A stretch of DNA of 64,000 bases from Nocardioides sp. HDW12B (GTDB lineage Bacteria; Actinomycetota; Actinomycetes; Propionibacteriales; Nocardioidaceae): positions 2,914,001 to 2,978,000 of the forward strand of contig NZ_CP049867.1 in the NCBI RefSeq assembly GCF_011299595.1. The letters are read 5' to 3'. The notes under the pieces were generated by a model that worked only from the letters and a program-made list of their open reading frames with translations, was not told where the DNA came from and did no database searches. The position numbers were made by a program, and so were the translations under genes. This document shows positions 1-8,748 of the stretch, piece by piece; positions within the stretch are counted from its first letter, which is position 1; each line of letters opens with the position of its first letter.

Positions 1-2
1 CC

Positions 3-1100
3 GAGCTCGCTCAGGCGACCGGTCTGTCGCGCACCGCCGTCGTCACCCGGGTCACCGCACTGCTCGACGCCGGACTGCTGCTCGCCGGCGAGGAGCGCGC
101 CTCCACCGGGGGACGTCCCCCGGCCTCCCTGGTGTTCCACAACCGCGCCGGCGTCGTGCTGGCGGCCGCGGTGGGCCGCTCGCGCACCCAGCTCGGCGTC
201 TTCGACCTCGACGGCCAGGAGCTCGCCGGGGTGTGGTCGGACCACGAGGTCGGCGTCGGGCCCGAGGAGCTCATGCCCCAGGTGGCCGGCCGGCTGCGCG
301 CGCTGCTGGACGGCGTGGAGCCGCGGGTGGTGGCGGTCGGCATGAGCCTGTCCGGCACGGTCGACCCGGAGCGGGTCATGAGCGTCGACTCCCCCGTCAT
401 GCGCGGCTGGGACGGCGTGCCCCTGGCGCCGTACCTCGCGGAGGTCACCGACGCCCCCGTCCACCTGGCCAACGACGCCTCCGCGCTCGCCACGTCCGAG
501 CTGCTCGGACAGCCCGACCCGCCGCGCGAGGCGCTGGTGCTCAAGGCCTCGACCGGCCTGGGGCTCGGCATCATCGCCGGCGGCGAGGTGCTCCACGGCG
601 CCGGCGGCGCGACCGGCGAGATGGGCCACAGCAAGCACTCCGCCGCCGTCGGGCTGACCTGCCGCTGCGGGGCCAGCGGGTGCCTGGAGACGATCGCCGG
701 CGGCTGGGCGCTCGTGCAGCGGCTGCAGGAGAGCGCGCCGGAGCTCGGGGCCGGGCACGTGCGCGACCTCGTGCGGCTCGCGCTGGACGGCGACCCCGTC
801 GCGCGCGGGCTGCTCATCGAGAGCAGCCGCCACGTCGGCGACCTGCTGGCCAACGCGGTGAACCTGCTCAACCCCGAGGTCGTCGTGATCGGGGGCGACA
901 TGGGAGGGGCGTTCGACCTCTACGTGGCGGGGGTGCGGCAGCAGGTCTACGCCAACGCCGCGGCGATGAACACCCGCGACCTCGTCTTCCGCCCCGCTGC
1001 CCACGGCGACCGCGCCGGGCTCCTGGGCTGCGCCGCCATCGCCATCGAGGCCGTCCTGGCGCCGGCCGCCGTCGACGCCTTCCTCGCCTCCCGCCCCTGA
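3..1100 (+). CDS. ROK family transcriptional regulator/sugar kinase, 5' truncated
   Basis: The reading frame is open from the window edge; the start codon lies outside. The first residues (ELAQATGLSRTAVVTRVTAL) form a winged helix-turn-helix, followed by a wing with a GGRPP turn, as in NagC/XylR-type ROK repressors. The rest is the ROK sugar-kinase fold: an ASTGLGLGI phosphate-binding loop, a GEMGH segment, and the zinc-binding CRCGASGCLET motif at about 655-690. ROK repressors bind DNA with the N-terminal domain and sense a sugar or sugar phosphate with the kinase-like domain. The target and sugar cannot be told from the sequence because the upstream neighbours are missing. It ends 40 bp before a permease gene on the same strand, so co-transcription is possible. 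Confidence 0.93.
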   Translation, partial: ELAQATGLSRTAVVTRVTALLDAGLLLAGEERASTGGRPPASLVFHNRAGVVLAAAVGRSRTQLGVFDLDGQELAGVWSDHEVGVGPEELMPQVAGRLRALLDGVEPRVVAVGMSLSGTVDPERVMSVDSPVMRGWDGVPLAPYLAEVTDAPVHLANDASALATSELLGQPDPPREALVLKASTGLGLGIIAGGEVLHGAGGATGEMGHSKHSAAVGLTCRCGASGCLETIAGGWALVQRLQESAPELGAGHVRDLVRLALDGDPVARGLLIESSRHVGDLLANAVNLLNPEVVVIGGDMGGAFDLYVAGVRQQVYANAAAMNTRDLVFRPAAHGDRAGLLGCAAIAIEAVLAPAAVDAFLASRP

Positions 1101-1140
1101 CGCGTCCCCGGTTCCGGCCCGCGCGTGGCAGGCTCGGCGC

Positions 1141-1941
1141 GTGCTGCTGACCCTCACGACCGGTTCAGCGACGGCCGCGACGCCGGACCCGGACCTGCGC
1201 CTCGCGGTCGTCCTCGTCCTGCTCGTCGGGATCGCGGTCGCGGCGTCGTACGCCGGACGGCTCGGCGTGGCGCGCGAGCAGGTGACGGCCGCCGTCCGGG
1301 CGGTGGTCCAGCTGGCGGTCGTCTCGCTGGTGATCGCGGCGGCGCTGGCGTCGGTGTGGTGGTCGCTGGCCTTCGTCCTCCTCATGTACGGCGTCGCGAC
1401 GCTCACCTCCGCGCGTCGGCTCGACGTGGCGCGCCGCCAGGTCGTCTGGGTGGGGGCGGCGGTGGCAGCCGGCGCCCTGCCGGTGCTCGTCCTGGCGCTC
1501 GGGTCCGGGGTCGTGCCCTTCAACGGCGCCGGCGTCATCCCGGTCGCCGGGATCGTGATCGGCAACGTGATGACGGCCTCGACGCTCACCGGTCGACGCG
1601 CCTTCGACCAGCTCCGTGACCAGCGCGGCACCTACGAGGCGGCCCTCGCGCTGGGCCTCCCCGGACGGGACGCGGCCGAGCTCGTCGTACGACCCACGGC
1701 GCGCGAGGCCCTCCTGCCCGGCCTCGACCAGACCCGCACCGTCGGGCTCGTCACGCTGCCGGGCGCGTTCATCGGCGTCCTTCTTGGGGGCGGGACACCC
1801 CTGCAAGCCGGCGCCGCGCAGGTCCTCGTGCTCGTCGGCCTCATGGCCGGCCAGGCCGTCACGTGCGCGGTCCTCCTGCGCCTCGTCGCCACCCGCCGCG
1901 TCGTCCGCGCCGACCTCCGCGCCCACCCCCTGCCGCGCTGA
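1141..1941 (+). CDS. FetB/UPF0014-type ABC transporter permease
   Basis: 266 residues, GTG start. The protein is almost entirely hydrophobic with about seven membrane segments. It carries the family's typical central block GIVIGNVMTASTLTG and the later LPGAFIGVLLGGGTPLQAG segment. FetB (YbbM) in Escherichia coli works with the ATPase FetA and has been linked to iron export. No ATPase gene of the FetA type lies beside this gene, so the partner must be encoded elsewhere or the protein works differently. The upstream gene is the ROK regulator; downstream is a convergent regulator separated by a large palindrome. The family assignment is good; the substrate is only inferred from the family. Confidence 0.8.
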   Translation: MLLTLTTGSATAATPDPDLRLAVVLVLLVGIAVAASYAGRLGVAREQVTAAVRAVVQLAVVSLVIAAALASVWWSLAFVLLMYGVATLTSARRLDVARRQVVWVGAAVAAGALPVLVLALGSGVVPFNGAGVIPVAGIVIGNVMTASTLTGRRAFDQLRDQRGTYEAALALGLPGRDAAELVVRPTAREALLPGLDQTRTVGLVTLPGAFIGVLLGGGTPLQAGAAQVLVLVGLMAGQAVTCAVLLRLVATRRVVRADLRAHPLPR

Positions 1942-1951
1942 TGACCCCCCG

Positions 1952-2028
1952 CAGATTCGTTCACAAGAGCGTTCAGGCGACTGATGGGGTACTCCCACGT
2001 CACATGAGGGTTCTTGTGAACGGATCTG
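1952..2028. repeat. Large imperfect palindrome between convergent genes
   Basis: Left arm 1952-1968 (CAGATTCGTTCACAAGA) and right arm 2012-2028 are inverted repeats of 17 bp with one mismatch, around a 43-nt loop that holds a small TGGG..CCCA hairpin. It lies between the stop codons of the FetB-like gene and the WYL regulator. The element is visibly less GC-rich than its surroundings. It may be a two-way terminator or a remnant of a palindromic mobile element. Confidence 0.7.
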
Positions 2029-2052
2029 ACGCAGTGAGGCCGCGCTGAGCCC

Positions 2053-3012
2053 TCACGTGGCGCGGGAGTACCGCTCCGCGATGAGGCGTACGGCGTCCGC
2101 CAGCTCGGGTGAGTCGACGACCTCGAAGTCGGCCTCGAGGATCCCGAGCCAGAAGGCGATGTCGGTCATCGACGGCCCGCCTATCCGCACCAGGCAGGTG
2201 TGCTCGTCCTCGACCTCGACCGTCTCCTCGTTCCAGCGCCCCATCCGCTGCTCGACGAACGAGGCCGGGGCGTGGACCCGCACGGTGCCGCTGACGCGGT
2301 GCCGCACCTGGCGGGTCTTCTCCGCCACGTAGTCGGCCAGGTCGGCGGCCGGGAGCCCACGGGCGCGGAACCGGTGGCCCACGGACCGGACGTCGCTCAT
2401 CCGGTCGAGCCGGAAGGTGCGCCAGTCGTCACGGGCGAGGTCGAAGGCGACGAGGTACCACCGCGACCCCATGCTCACCAGGCGGTAGGGCTCGACCTTG
2501 CGCTCAGTCGAGGCGCCGGCGTGGTCGGCGTACCCGAAGCGCACCACCTCCTGCGCGCCCACCACCGCGGCGAGGTCGGTCAGCAGCCCGGCGGCGACGA
2601 CGGTGCGCGGCGGGCCGAAGCGGACCCGCTCGGTGGCCGCGCCCAGCGCCTCGACCTGGCTGCGCAACCGGCGCGGCAGCACCTGCTGCAGCTTGGTGAG
2701 CGCCCGCAGGGACGACTCCTCGATCCCCGACAGCCCGCCCCCGCTCGAGGTCCGCAGGCTCACCGCGACGGCCACGGCCTCGTCGTCCTCGAGCAGCAGC
2801 GGCGGCATCGCCGTACCGGCGGCGAGGCGGTAGCCGCCGGCCGAGCCCCGCGTGGCGTCGACCGGGTAGCCGAGCGTGCGCAGCCGGTCGACGTCGTTGC
2901 GCACCGTGCGCTCGCTGACCGCGAGGCGGCGCGCCAGCTCGGGACCGGGCCACTCGCGCGGGGTCTGGAGCAGCGAGAGCAGGCGCAGGAGGCGTGCGGA
3001 GGTGTCGGCCAT
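2053..3012 (-). CDS. HTH/WYL-domain transcriptional regulator (YafY type)
   Basis: 319 residues. The N-terminus (residues 1-60) is a DeoR-like HTH_11 domain (LARRLAVSERTVRNDVDRL). Residues about 140-215 form a WYL domain with the VEPYRLVSMGSRWYLVAFD core and the following TFRLDRM strand. WYL domains sense small ligands or nucleic acid and control the attached HTH. The gene is divergent from the DHA2 exporter at 3076; their starts are only 63 bp apart, so it probably controls the exporter and itself from that shared region. The start at 3012 gives a normal family N-terminus. Confidence 0.92.
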   Translation of the reverse strand: MADTSARLLRLLSLLQTPREWPGPELARRLAVSERTVRNDVDRLRTLGYPVDATRGSAGGYRLAAGTAMPPLLLEDDEAVAVAVSLRTSSGGGLSGIEESSLRALTKLQQVLPRRLRSQVEALGAATERVRFGPPRTVVAAGLLTDLAAVVGAQEVVRFGYADHAGASTERKVEPYRLVSMGSRWYLVAFDLARDDWRTFRLDRMSDVRSVGHRFRARGLPAADLADYVAEKTRQVRHRVSGTVRVHAPASFVEQRMGRWNEETVEVEDEHTCLVRIGGPSMTDIAFWLGILEADFEVVDSPELADAVRLIAERYSRAT

Positions 3013-3062
3013 GCGTCGCAGATTACGCGCGCATCAGGAACGAAACGTGCCTGTACGACGCC

Positions 3063-3068
3063 TAGCGT
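3063..3068 (+). promoter_or_regulatory. -10 box TAGCGT of a probable leaderless transcript
   Basis: TAGCGT lies 7 bp upstream of the ATG at 3076, which puts the transcription start at or next to the A of that ATG. The same hexamer stands 6 bp before the ATG at 22116 and at other promoters in this window. Confidence 0.5.
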
Positions 3069-3075
3069 CGCGCTC

Positions 3076-4593
3076 ATGACACCACTTGCCACCGATCCAG
3101 GAGAGCCCGTGACCACTGCCCTGACCCCGCCCGAGGTGCGCCCGCCCCTGCCGACGGGCGGCTCGCCCGATCGTGCGGCGTGGATCGGCTTCGCCGTCGT
3201 CCTCACCGCGACCGTGCTCAACATCCTCGACTCCACCATCGTCAACGTCGCCGCCCCGGCGGTCGCGGCCGAGCTGGCGATGAGCACCTCGGCGCTCGAG
3301 TGGATCGCGGCGGCGTACACCCTCGCGCTGGCGGTCGGGCTCATGACCGGCGCCCGGCTCGGCGACCTGCTCGGCCGTCGGCGGATGATGCTGCTCGGGC
3401 TGACCGGCTTCGTCGTCACGTCCGTCGGCTGCGCGCTCGCGCCGACCGGCGAGACCCTCATCGCGGCGCGCGCCCTGCAGGGGCTGACGGCCGCCGTCAT
3501 GGTGCCGCAGGCGTTCGGGCTGCTGCGCGAGATGTTCGCCCCCGAGCACCTGGGCAAGCCGTTCGCGGCGATGGGACCGGCGATCGGGATGGCGACCGTG
3601 CTCGGTCCGGTCGTCGCGGGAGGTCTGCTGCAGCTCGACGTCCTCGGCACGGGCTGGCGCTCGCTGTTCCTGGTCAACGTGCCGGTCGGCCTGGCGGCGC
3701 TGTACGTCGGGTGGCGGGTCCTGCCGCGCACCACCCCGTCGCACGCCGGCACCCGGCTCGACCTCACCGGCACCCTGCTGCTGGGCGCCTTCAGCTTCCT
3801 GCTGATCTTCCCGCTGGTCGAGGGCCGCGCCCTGGGCTGGCCGACCTGGGTGGTCGCGACCGCGGTCGCCGCCGCCCCGGTGCTGGCGCTCTTCGTGGCC
3901 CAGCAGCGACGCCGGCTGTCGGCCGGGCTCACCCCGCTCATCGAGACGAGCCTGCTGCGCAAGCCGTCGTACGTCGCCGGGCTGGCCTTCATGACCGTGT
4001 TCTTCGGCTGCGTGGTCGGCCTGTCGCTGGTGGTCGGGATCTTCCTGCAGGTCGGGCTCGGTGAGACACCGATGAGTGCTGGGCTCTACCTGTCCTCGCT
4101 CGCGGTCGGGTCGTTCTTCGGCGCCGGCGTCGGGGCCTGGGCGACGACCGCGGTCGGCCGTCCGATCCTCCACGTCGGCCTGACGGTCATGGCGGTCGGC
4201 TGCCTGGTGCTGTGGGCGTCGCTGCGCGGGGCCGACGGCGGGGTCGGGGCGCTCGACCTGGCACCCGGGATGGCGACCTTCGGGCTCGGGATGGGGATGA
4301 TCTTCGTGCCGCTGTTCAGCATCGTCATGGGCGAGATCGACGACCACGAGGTCGGCTCGGCGACCGGGCTGCTGAGCTCGGTCGAGCAGCTCGGCGCCTC
4401 CCTCGGCGTGGCCGTGCTGGCGACGCTGTTCTTCCACGTCATCGACCTGGAGTCCGGAGGTCCGGCGGCCGCGGTCGCCACCGGTCGCCACCTGGCCGCG
4501 GCCGAGCAGACGCTGCTCGTCGTGGTCGCCCTGTGCGCGCTGGCCTGGGCCGTCGCCTGGGCGCTCCCCCGCCGGGCCCGCGCGATGCACTGA
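3076..4593 (+). CDS. DHA2 family multidrug MFS exporter (EmrB/QacA type)
   Basis: 505 residues, mostly hydrophobic, with the family's 14-helix layout. The DHA2 signature LNILDSTIVNVAAPAVA lies in the first helix (about residues 45-61) and MFS motif A, GARLGDLLGRRRM, follows near residue 95. Such proteins export drugs or metabolites by proton antiport at the cell membrane. Two starts are possible: ATG 3076, which fits a leaderless transcript from the TAGCGT box at 3063, and GTG 3109, preceded at 5 nt by AGGAG (3099-3103). The divergent WYL regulator is its likely controller. The substrate is not predictable. Confidence 0.92.
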   Translation: MTPLATDPGEPVTTALTPPEVRPPLPTGGSPDRAAWIGFAVVLTATVLNILDSTIVNVAAPAVAAELAMSTSALEWIAAAYTLALAVGLMTGARLGDLLGRRRMMLLGLTGFVVTSVGCALAPTGETLIAARALQGLTAAVMVPQAFGLLREMFAPEHLGKPFAAMGPAIGMATVLGPVVAGGLLQLDVLGTGWRSLFLVNVPVGLAALYVGWRVLPRTTPSHAGTRLDLTGTLLLGAFSFLLIFPLVEGRALGWPTWVVATAVAAAPVLALFVAQQRRRLSAGLTPLIETSLLRKPSYVAGLAFMTVFFGCVVGLSLVVGIFLQVGLGETPMSAGLYLSSLAVGSFFGAGVGAWATTAVGRPILHVGLTVMAVGCLVLWASLRGADGGVGALDLAPGMATFGLGMGMIFVPLFSIVMGEIDDHEVGSATGLLSSVEQLGASLGVAVLATLFFHVIDLESGGPAAAVATGRHLAAAEQTLLVVVALCALAWAVAWALPRRARAMH

Positions 4594-4627
4594 CCCGACC
4601 CGGCGTGCCCGACCCGGCGCGCGAGGG

Positions 4628-5401
4628 TCAGCGGGTGGCGCGGGCGAGGCGGTCGGCGACGGTGAGCCAGACGTCGGGGTCGATGCCCATGCCGAGGTGG
4701 GTGGAGCCGACCTCGACGTGCTCGACGCCGGGCGTCACGTGGTCGAGGCAGGCCTGCCAGGACACGATGCCGTCGCGCCGGCTGAAGATCGCGGTGACCG
4801 GCACGCTCAGCGGGTTGGCCCGGTCGTGGCGCTCGGACAGCTCGGCGACCCGCTGGCTCTCCTCGGCGCCGTAGTAGCGCGCGACCGCGGTGTGCGAGGG
4901 TCCCCCCACGACCGGGGTGCCGTAGGTGACGACCTGGGCCACCGCCTCCGGCAGCTCGCGGGCCACCTCGCGCGCGATCACGCCCCCGAGGCTCCAGCCG
5001 ACGAGGTGCACCGGCCCGTGCTGCTCGGCCCACTGGGCCACCTTGCGGGCCAGCCGGTCCGCGTCGGCCTGGGGGTCGCCGCGGTTGACGCCGAAGCCCC
5101 ACCCGCGCGCGTCGTACCCGAGCCGCTTGAGGAAGGCGCGGATCGGTGCACCCGACAGCTCGGGCGCCTGCCAACCGGGGATGTCGACGACCACGGGCGC
5201 GTCGACGCCGCGCGGCGCTCGCGGCGCACGCAGCAGCCGGGGCGAGGCCAGGGCCAGCCGCGGTCCCTGCACGAGCGCGGCGACCTCGCCGTTGAGGGTC
5301 CGTCGCGACGGCGGGCCGGTCGGCCGGGGGAGGTCCGACACGTCGACCCAGGGTCGGGCGTCGCCTAGGAGCCCGGTACGTCGTGCCGCGCGCGTCACCA
5401 C
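4628..5401 (-). CDS. Alpha/beta hydrolase, lipase-like
   Basis: 257 residues. The nucleophile elbow GWSLGG places the catalytic Ser near residue 137. Asp in SRRDG (about 213) and His in GSTHLGMG (about 235) complete a plausible Ser-Asp-His triad. The VVDIPGWQAPELSGAP opening strand and RFLKRLGYDARGW-like region match PGAP1/lipase-type esterases. No signal peptide is evident, so it probably acts in the cytoplasm or is peripheral. The first possible start in the open frame near the family N-terminus is GTG 5401, with GAGG about 8 nt upstream. It is convergent with the exporter and follows the GAF kinase gene by 62 bp. The substrate is unknown. Confidence 0.85.
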   Translation of the reverse strand: MVTRAARRTGLLGDARPWVDVSDLPRPTGPPSRRTLNGEVAALVQGPRLALASPRLLRAPRAPRGVDAPVVVDIPGWQAPELSGAPIRAFLKRLGYDARGWGFGVNRGDPQADADRLARKVAQWAEQHGPVHLVGWSLGGVIAREVARELPEAVAQVVTYGTPVVGGPSHTAVARYYGAEESQRVAELSERHDRANPLSVPVTAIFSRRDGIVSWQACLDHVTPGVEHVEVGSTHLGMGIDPDVWLTVADRLARATR

Positions 5402-5463
5402 GGGGTCGCCTCGTCCATCACCTCGCCAGCCTAGGCGCGGCCCGGTGCCGGCAGGGGCAGCGG

Positions 5464-6666
5464 TCAGCGCGGCAGGGAGAACCAGGCGAGTGTGCCGCCA
5501 CCGTCGGCGGCCTCCAGGCCGATCTCGCCGCCGTGGTTCTCCACGATCCGGCGGGCGGTGGCCAGGCCGATCCCGCTGCCGGGCGTCTCGGGGTCGACAC
5601 GGGCGTAGAGGTCGAAGACCCGCCCGCGCTCCTCGACCGCCACCCCCGGTCCGTTGTCGAGGACCTCGACGCGGTGCCCCCGCCCCTCGGCGTGCGCCCG
5701 GACCTCCACGACCGGCGCCACTCCGGGCCGGCGGAACTTCAGCGCGTTGCTCAGCACGTTGAGCAGCACGGCGTAGAGCTGTTGCGGGTCGCCGCAGACG
5801 ACCGGCAGCGGCCCCACCTCGACGTGGGCGCCGGCGTCCTCGACCGCCGGCCGCAGGTCGCGCAGCACGTCGGCCACGACCTCGCCCAGGTCGACCGGCA
5901 CCGGTCGCAGGTCGGCCCCCAGCAGCGCGTGGGCGTGGATGTCCTCGATCATCGCGGCCATCCGCCGTCCGGCCCGCATCGCGCCCGACGCCAGGGTGCC
6001 GAGCAGGGCGTCGTCGGTGACGGCCGGCTCCTCCGAGAGCATCTCGACGTTGGCCAGCAGCGCCGTGAGCGGGGTGCGCAGGTCGTGGCTGATCTGACCC
6101 GCGAAGAGCGTCAGCTTCTCGTTGGAGCGGTGCAGCTCCTCCTGGGTGCGCGTCAGTCGCGCCAGCGACTCCTCCAGCTGCCGGCTGCGCAGTCGCAGCT
6201 CGAGCGCGTCGACGACCCGCTCGGCCAGCGACGTCAGCAGCTCGCGCTGCTCGTCGTCGAGCACGCGCGGCTCGTCGTCGAAGACGCACAGTCGGCCGAT
6301 CACGACGCCCTGCGGCGTCGTCAGCCCGGCCGAGGCGTAGAACCGGACGTCGCCGATCTCGCCGGTCACGAAGGGGTTGTCGCGGAAGCGGTCGTCACGA
6401 CTGGCGTCGGCGACCATCACCACCCGCGGGTCGTGCAGCACGGCGGCGCACATCGAGTCCTCCCGCGAGCACACCGACGCGTCGAAGCCGGCCGTCGCGA
6501 CCTGGTGCTGCTCGGTCTCGGTGAGCAGGTTGATCGCTGCGTGCGAGACCCCGCAGACCTGCGCCGCGAGGTGCACCAGCGCCTCCAGGTCGCGGCCTGC
6601 GGGCTCGCCGAGCACGCCGTACTGCTCGATGACGGTGTCGACCCCCGTCGAATTGCGCGTGCACAT
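5464..6666 (-). CDS. GAF-domain sensor histidine kinase
   Basis: 400 residues and no membrane segment. Residues about 20-160 form a GAF domain (VCGVSHAAINLLTETEQHQ, later GRLCVFDDEPR). The HisKA domain has the phospho-acceptor in SHDLRTPL near residue 193. The HATPase domain is intact: N box NVLSNALKF (about 303), G1 DNGPGV (about 337) and G2 GSGIGLA (about 360). It is therefore an active cytosolic histidine kinase that senses a small ligand, redox state or light through GAF. No response regulator gene is directly beside it; the nearest is at 7924-8748. The 77-bp gap upstream is AT-richer than its surroundings and probably holds the promoter. Confidence 0.95.
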   Translation of the reverse strand: MCTRNSTGVDTVIEQYGVLGEPAGRDLEALVHLAAQVCGVSHAAINLLTETEQHQVATAGFDASVCSREDSMCAAVLHDPRVVMVADASRDDRFRDNPFVTGEIGDVRFYASAGLTTPQGVVIGRLCVFDDEPRVLDDEQRELLTSLAERVVDALELRLRSRQLEESLARLTRTQEELHRSNEKLTLFAGQISHDLRTPLTALLANVEMLSEEPAVTDDALLGTLASGAMRAGRRMAAMIEDIHAHALLGADLRPVPVDLGEVVADVLRDLRPAVEDAGAHVEVGPLPVVCGDPQQLYAVLLNVLSNALKFRRPGVAPVVEVRAHAEGRGHRVEVLDNGPGVAVEERGRVFDLYARVDPETPGSGIGLATARRIVENHGGEIGLEAADGGGTLAWFSLPR

Positions 6667-6743
6667 GTTTCAAATCATGCCTTGTCGGACATACTCCCGG
6701 GCCGACATCGTGGAGTTCGGCGCGGCCGGTCCGGCGACCTGCC

Positions 6744-7931
6744 TCACACGGCCAGGCGTACGACGACCCCGCGGCGACCGTCGTGGAGGGCTGACAGCCG
6801 CCCCCCGACGGCCTGGGCCAGCTCGCCCGCCTGCGGGTCCGGCGGGGCCTCGAGGATGCCGTCCCCGTGCAGCTCCACCTCGATCTCGTGGTGCGACCCG
6901 ACGGTGCGCACCCGCAGGGACACCGTGGAGGCGCCGCTCGCCAGGCTCGTCTCGAGCAGCCGTCCGACCAGGCGACGCAGCGTCACCGGGTCGACGTGGA
7001 CGCGGCCCGACCCGTCGGGCTCGTGGCGCAGCCGGCAGCCGACGGCGGAGGCGGCCTCGTCCCACTGTGCCGCGACCTCCGCGACCAGCGCGTCGAGGTC
7101 GACGTCGCGGGCGGCGTCGCGCCGCTGGTCGGCCGAGCGGTCGAGCAGCACCCCGATCGCCGTCGAGAGCCGGTCGAGCTCGGCGACCGAGGCGTGCAGC
7201 TGCGCCGCGACCTCCGGCGACGTCTGCGGCCACAGTGCGAGGTCCTCGAGCTCCAGACGCAGCGCCGTCACGGGGGTCCGCAGCTCGTGGGAGGCGTGCA
7301 CGGCCAGCTCGCGCTCGTGGCGACGCAGCTCCTCCAGCTGCACGGCGCTGGTGCGGATCGCGGCCCCGATCGCCTCGACCTCCGGGATCGCGGAGTGCGG
7401 GACGTCGACCACGGGCTCGCCGGTGCCGAGGCGTCGGGCGGCCGCGGCCAGCCGCTGGAAGGGGCGCGACAGCCGACGCGCCATCAGCACGCCGGTGACG
7501 ACCGAGAGCGCCAGCAGGGTCAGCACGATGAGCACGAGCGGCAGCAAGGCCTCCGAGACCCGGTCCTGAACGGTGGCGGCCGAGCGCTCCAGCGACACGC
7601 TCCCGCCTCCGGGCAGCTCACGGCTCGCCGTCAGGTTCTCGGGGTCGTCCGCCGGGCCGTCGCCGGAGGAGGCGACCCGCGCCCCGTCGGCCGCGACGTA
7701 GGTGATCTGCTCGTCTCCGCTGACCATCTCGTCGAGCAGCGCCGGGGTGACCTCCTCGCCGTCGGCGACCTCCTCGCGCACCACGACGGCCGCGAGGTCG
7801 GTCGCGCGCTGGACCGTGCGCTGCTCGTCGTCGCGCACGAGCTCACCCACCTGGTAGGCGCGCGGCACCCCGAAGAGGACCAGCACCGCGAGCGTGGAGC
7901 CCACGAAGGCGGCGACCAGCCGCTCACGCAT
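6744..7931 (-). CDS. Membrane histidine kinase with degenerate ATP-binding domain
   Basis: 395 residues from ATG 7931, which overlaps the response regulator stop by 8 nt. A first membrane segment (about residues 5-24), an extracytoplasmic loop of about 105 residues, a second membrane segment (about 131-155), a HAMP region and HisKA with SHELRTPV (His about residue 215) are clear. The C-terminal HATPase part is abnormal: where the N box should be there is RLLETSLASGA, the G1 region reads HGDGI, and no GxGLGL G2 loop is present. It may bind ATP poorly or act mainly as a phosphatase or scaffold. It is coupled to the OmpR-type regulator and ends the TasA/SipW cluster. Confidence 0.85.
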   Translation of the reverse strand: MRERLVAAFVGSTLAVLVLFGVPRAYQVGELVRDDEQRTVQRATDLAAVVVREEVADGEEVTPALLDEMVSGDEQITYVAADGARVASSGDGPADDPENLTASRELPGGGSVSLERSAATVQDRVSEALLPLVLIVLTLLALSVVTGVLMARRLSRPFQRLAAAARRLGTGEPVVDVPHSAIPEVEAIGAAIRTSAVQLEELRRHERELAVHASHELRTPVTALRLELEDLALWPQTSPEVAAQLHASVAELDRLSTAIGVLLDRSADQRRDAARDVDLDALVAEVAAQWDEAASAVGCRLRHEPDGSGRVHVDPVTLRRLVGRLLETSLASGASTVSLRVRTVGSHHEIEVELHGDGILEAPPDPQAGELAQAVGGRLSALHDGRRGVVVRLAV

Positions 7932-8748
7932 CCCGCGGGCCGACCTCGAGCCGGAAGCCGACACCGCGCACGGTCACGACCTGCGCCGGTACGTCGTTGT
8001 CGTCGAGCTTCTGGCGAAGCCGCCCGACCGTGACGTCGAGTGTCTTGGTGGAGCCGAACCAGTTCTCGTCCCAGACCTCGTCCATGAGCCGCTCGCGCGT
8101 CAGGACCGCGCCCCGCTCGGAGTCCAGCAGCGCCAGCACGTCGAACTCCTTGGAGGTCAGCACGACCTCGGTGTCACCGACCCACACGCGTCGGGCCTGC
8201 ACGTCGACACGGAACGCTCCCGTGCCCGCCGTGTCGCCCACCCCGCCGGACGGGACACCCGGGGCCACCGGCGTCTCGGACGCCCCTGCACCGGACGGGG
8301 CGACCGCCGCCCCGCCGACACCGCCGGCACCGCCGGCACTGCCGGTGTCCGCGCCCCCCTCCACCTCCACGCTCGCCGCGCGGGTGAAGCGCCGCAGCAG
8401 CGCGCGGGTCCGGGCCAGCAGCTCGGCCAGGGCGAACGGCTTGGCGAGGTAGTCGTCGGCGCCCACGTCGAGCCCGACGACCCGGTCGAGCTCGCCACCC
8501 CGGGCGGTGAGGATCATGAGCGCGTCCTGGTAGCCGTCGGCGCGCATGCGTCGGCAGACCTCGAGCCCGTCGAGGTCGGGCAGGCCGAGGTCCAGCACGA
8601 CGAGGTCGATGCCGCCGCGGGCGACCCGGTCGAGGCCGGCCTGGCCGGTGGCGACCCGTTCCACGACGTAGCCCTCACGCTCCAACGTCCGCTGCAGAGG
8701 CGCGGCGATCCCGTCGTCGTCCTCCACGACCAGCAGCTGCGGTGCCAT
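7924..8748 (-). CDS. OmpR/PhoB-family response regulator
   Basis: 274 residues from ATG 8748. The receiver domain (1-115) has the acidic pocket VEDDD, phospho-acceptor Asp in VVLDLGLPD (about residue 50), Thr in ILTARG and Lys in YLAKPF. The C-terminal winged helix (about 180-274) carries VLTSKEFDVLALL and the TLDVTVGRLRQKL recognition region. Between them is an unusually long Gly/Ala/Pro-rich linker of about 60 residues. A TATGCT box lies 7 bp before ATG 8748, so a leaderless transcript is plausible even though the gene starts inside the preceding one. It is paired with the kinase at 6744-7931. Confidence 0.94.
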   Translation of the reverse strand: MAPQLLVVEDDDGIAAPLQRTLEREGYVVERVATGQAGLDRVARGGIDLVVLDLGLPDLDGLEVCRRMRADGYQDALMILTARGGELDRVVGLDVGADDYLAKPFALAELLARTRALLRRFTRAASVEVEGGADTGSAGGAGGVGGAAVAPSGAGASETPVAPGVPSGGVGDTAGTGAFRVDVQARRVWVGDTEVVLTSKEFDVLALLDSERGAVLTRERLMDEVWDENWFGSTKTLDVTVGRLRQKLDDNDVPAQVVTVRGVGFRLEVGPRDA

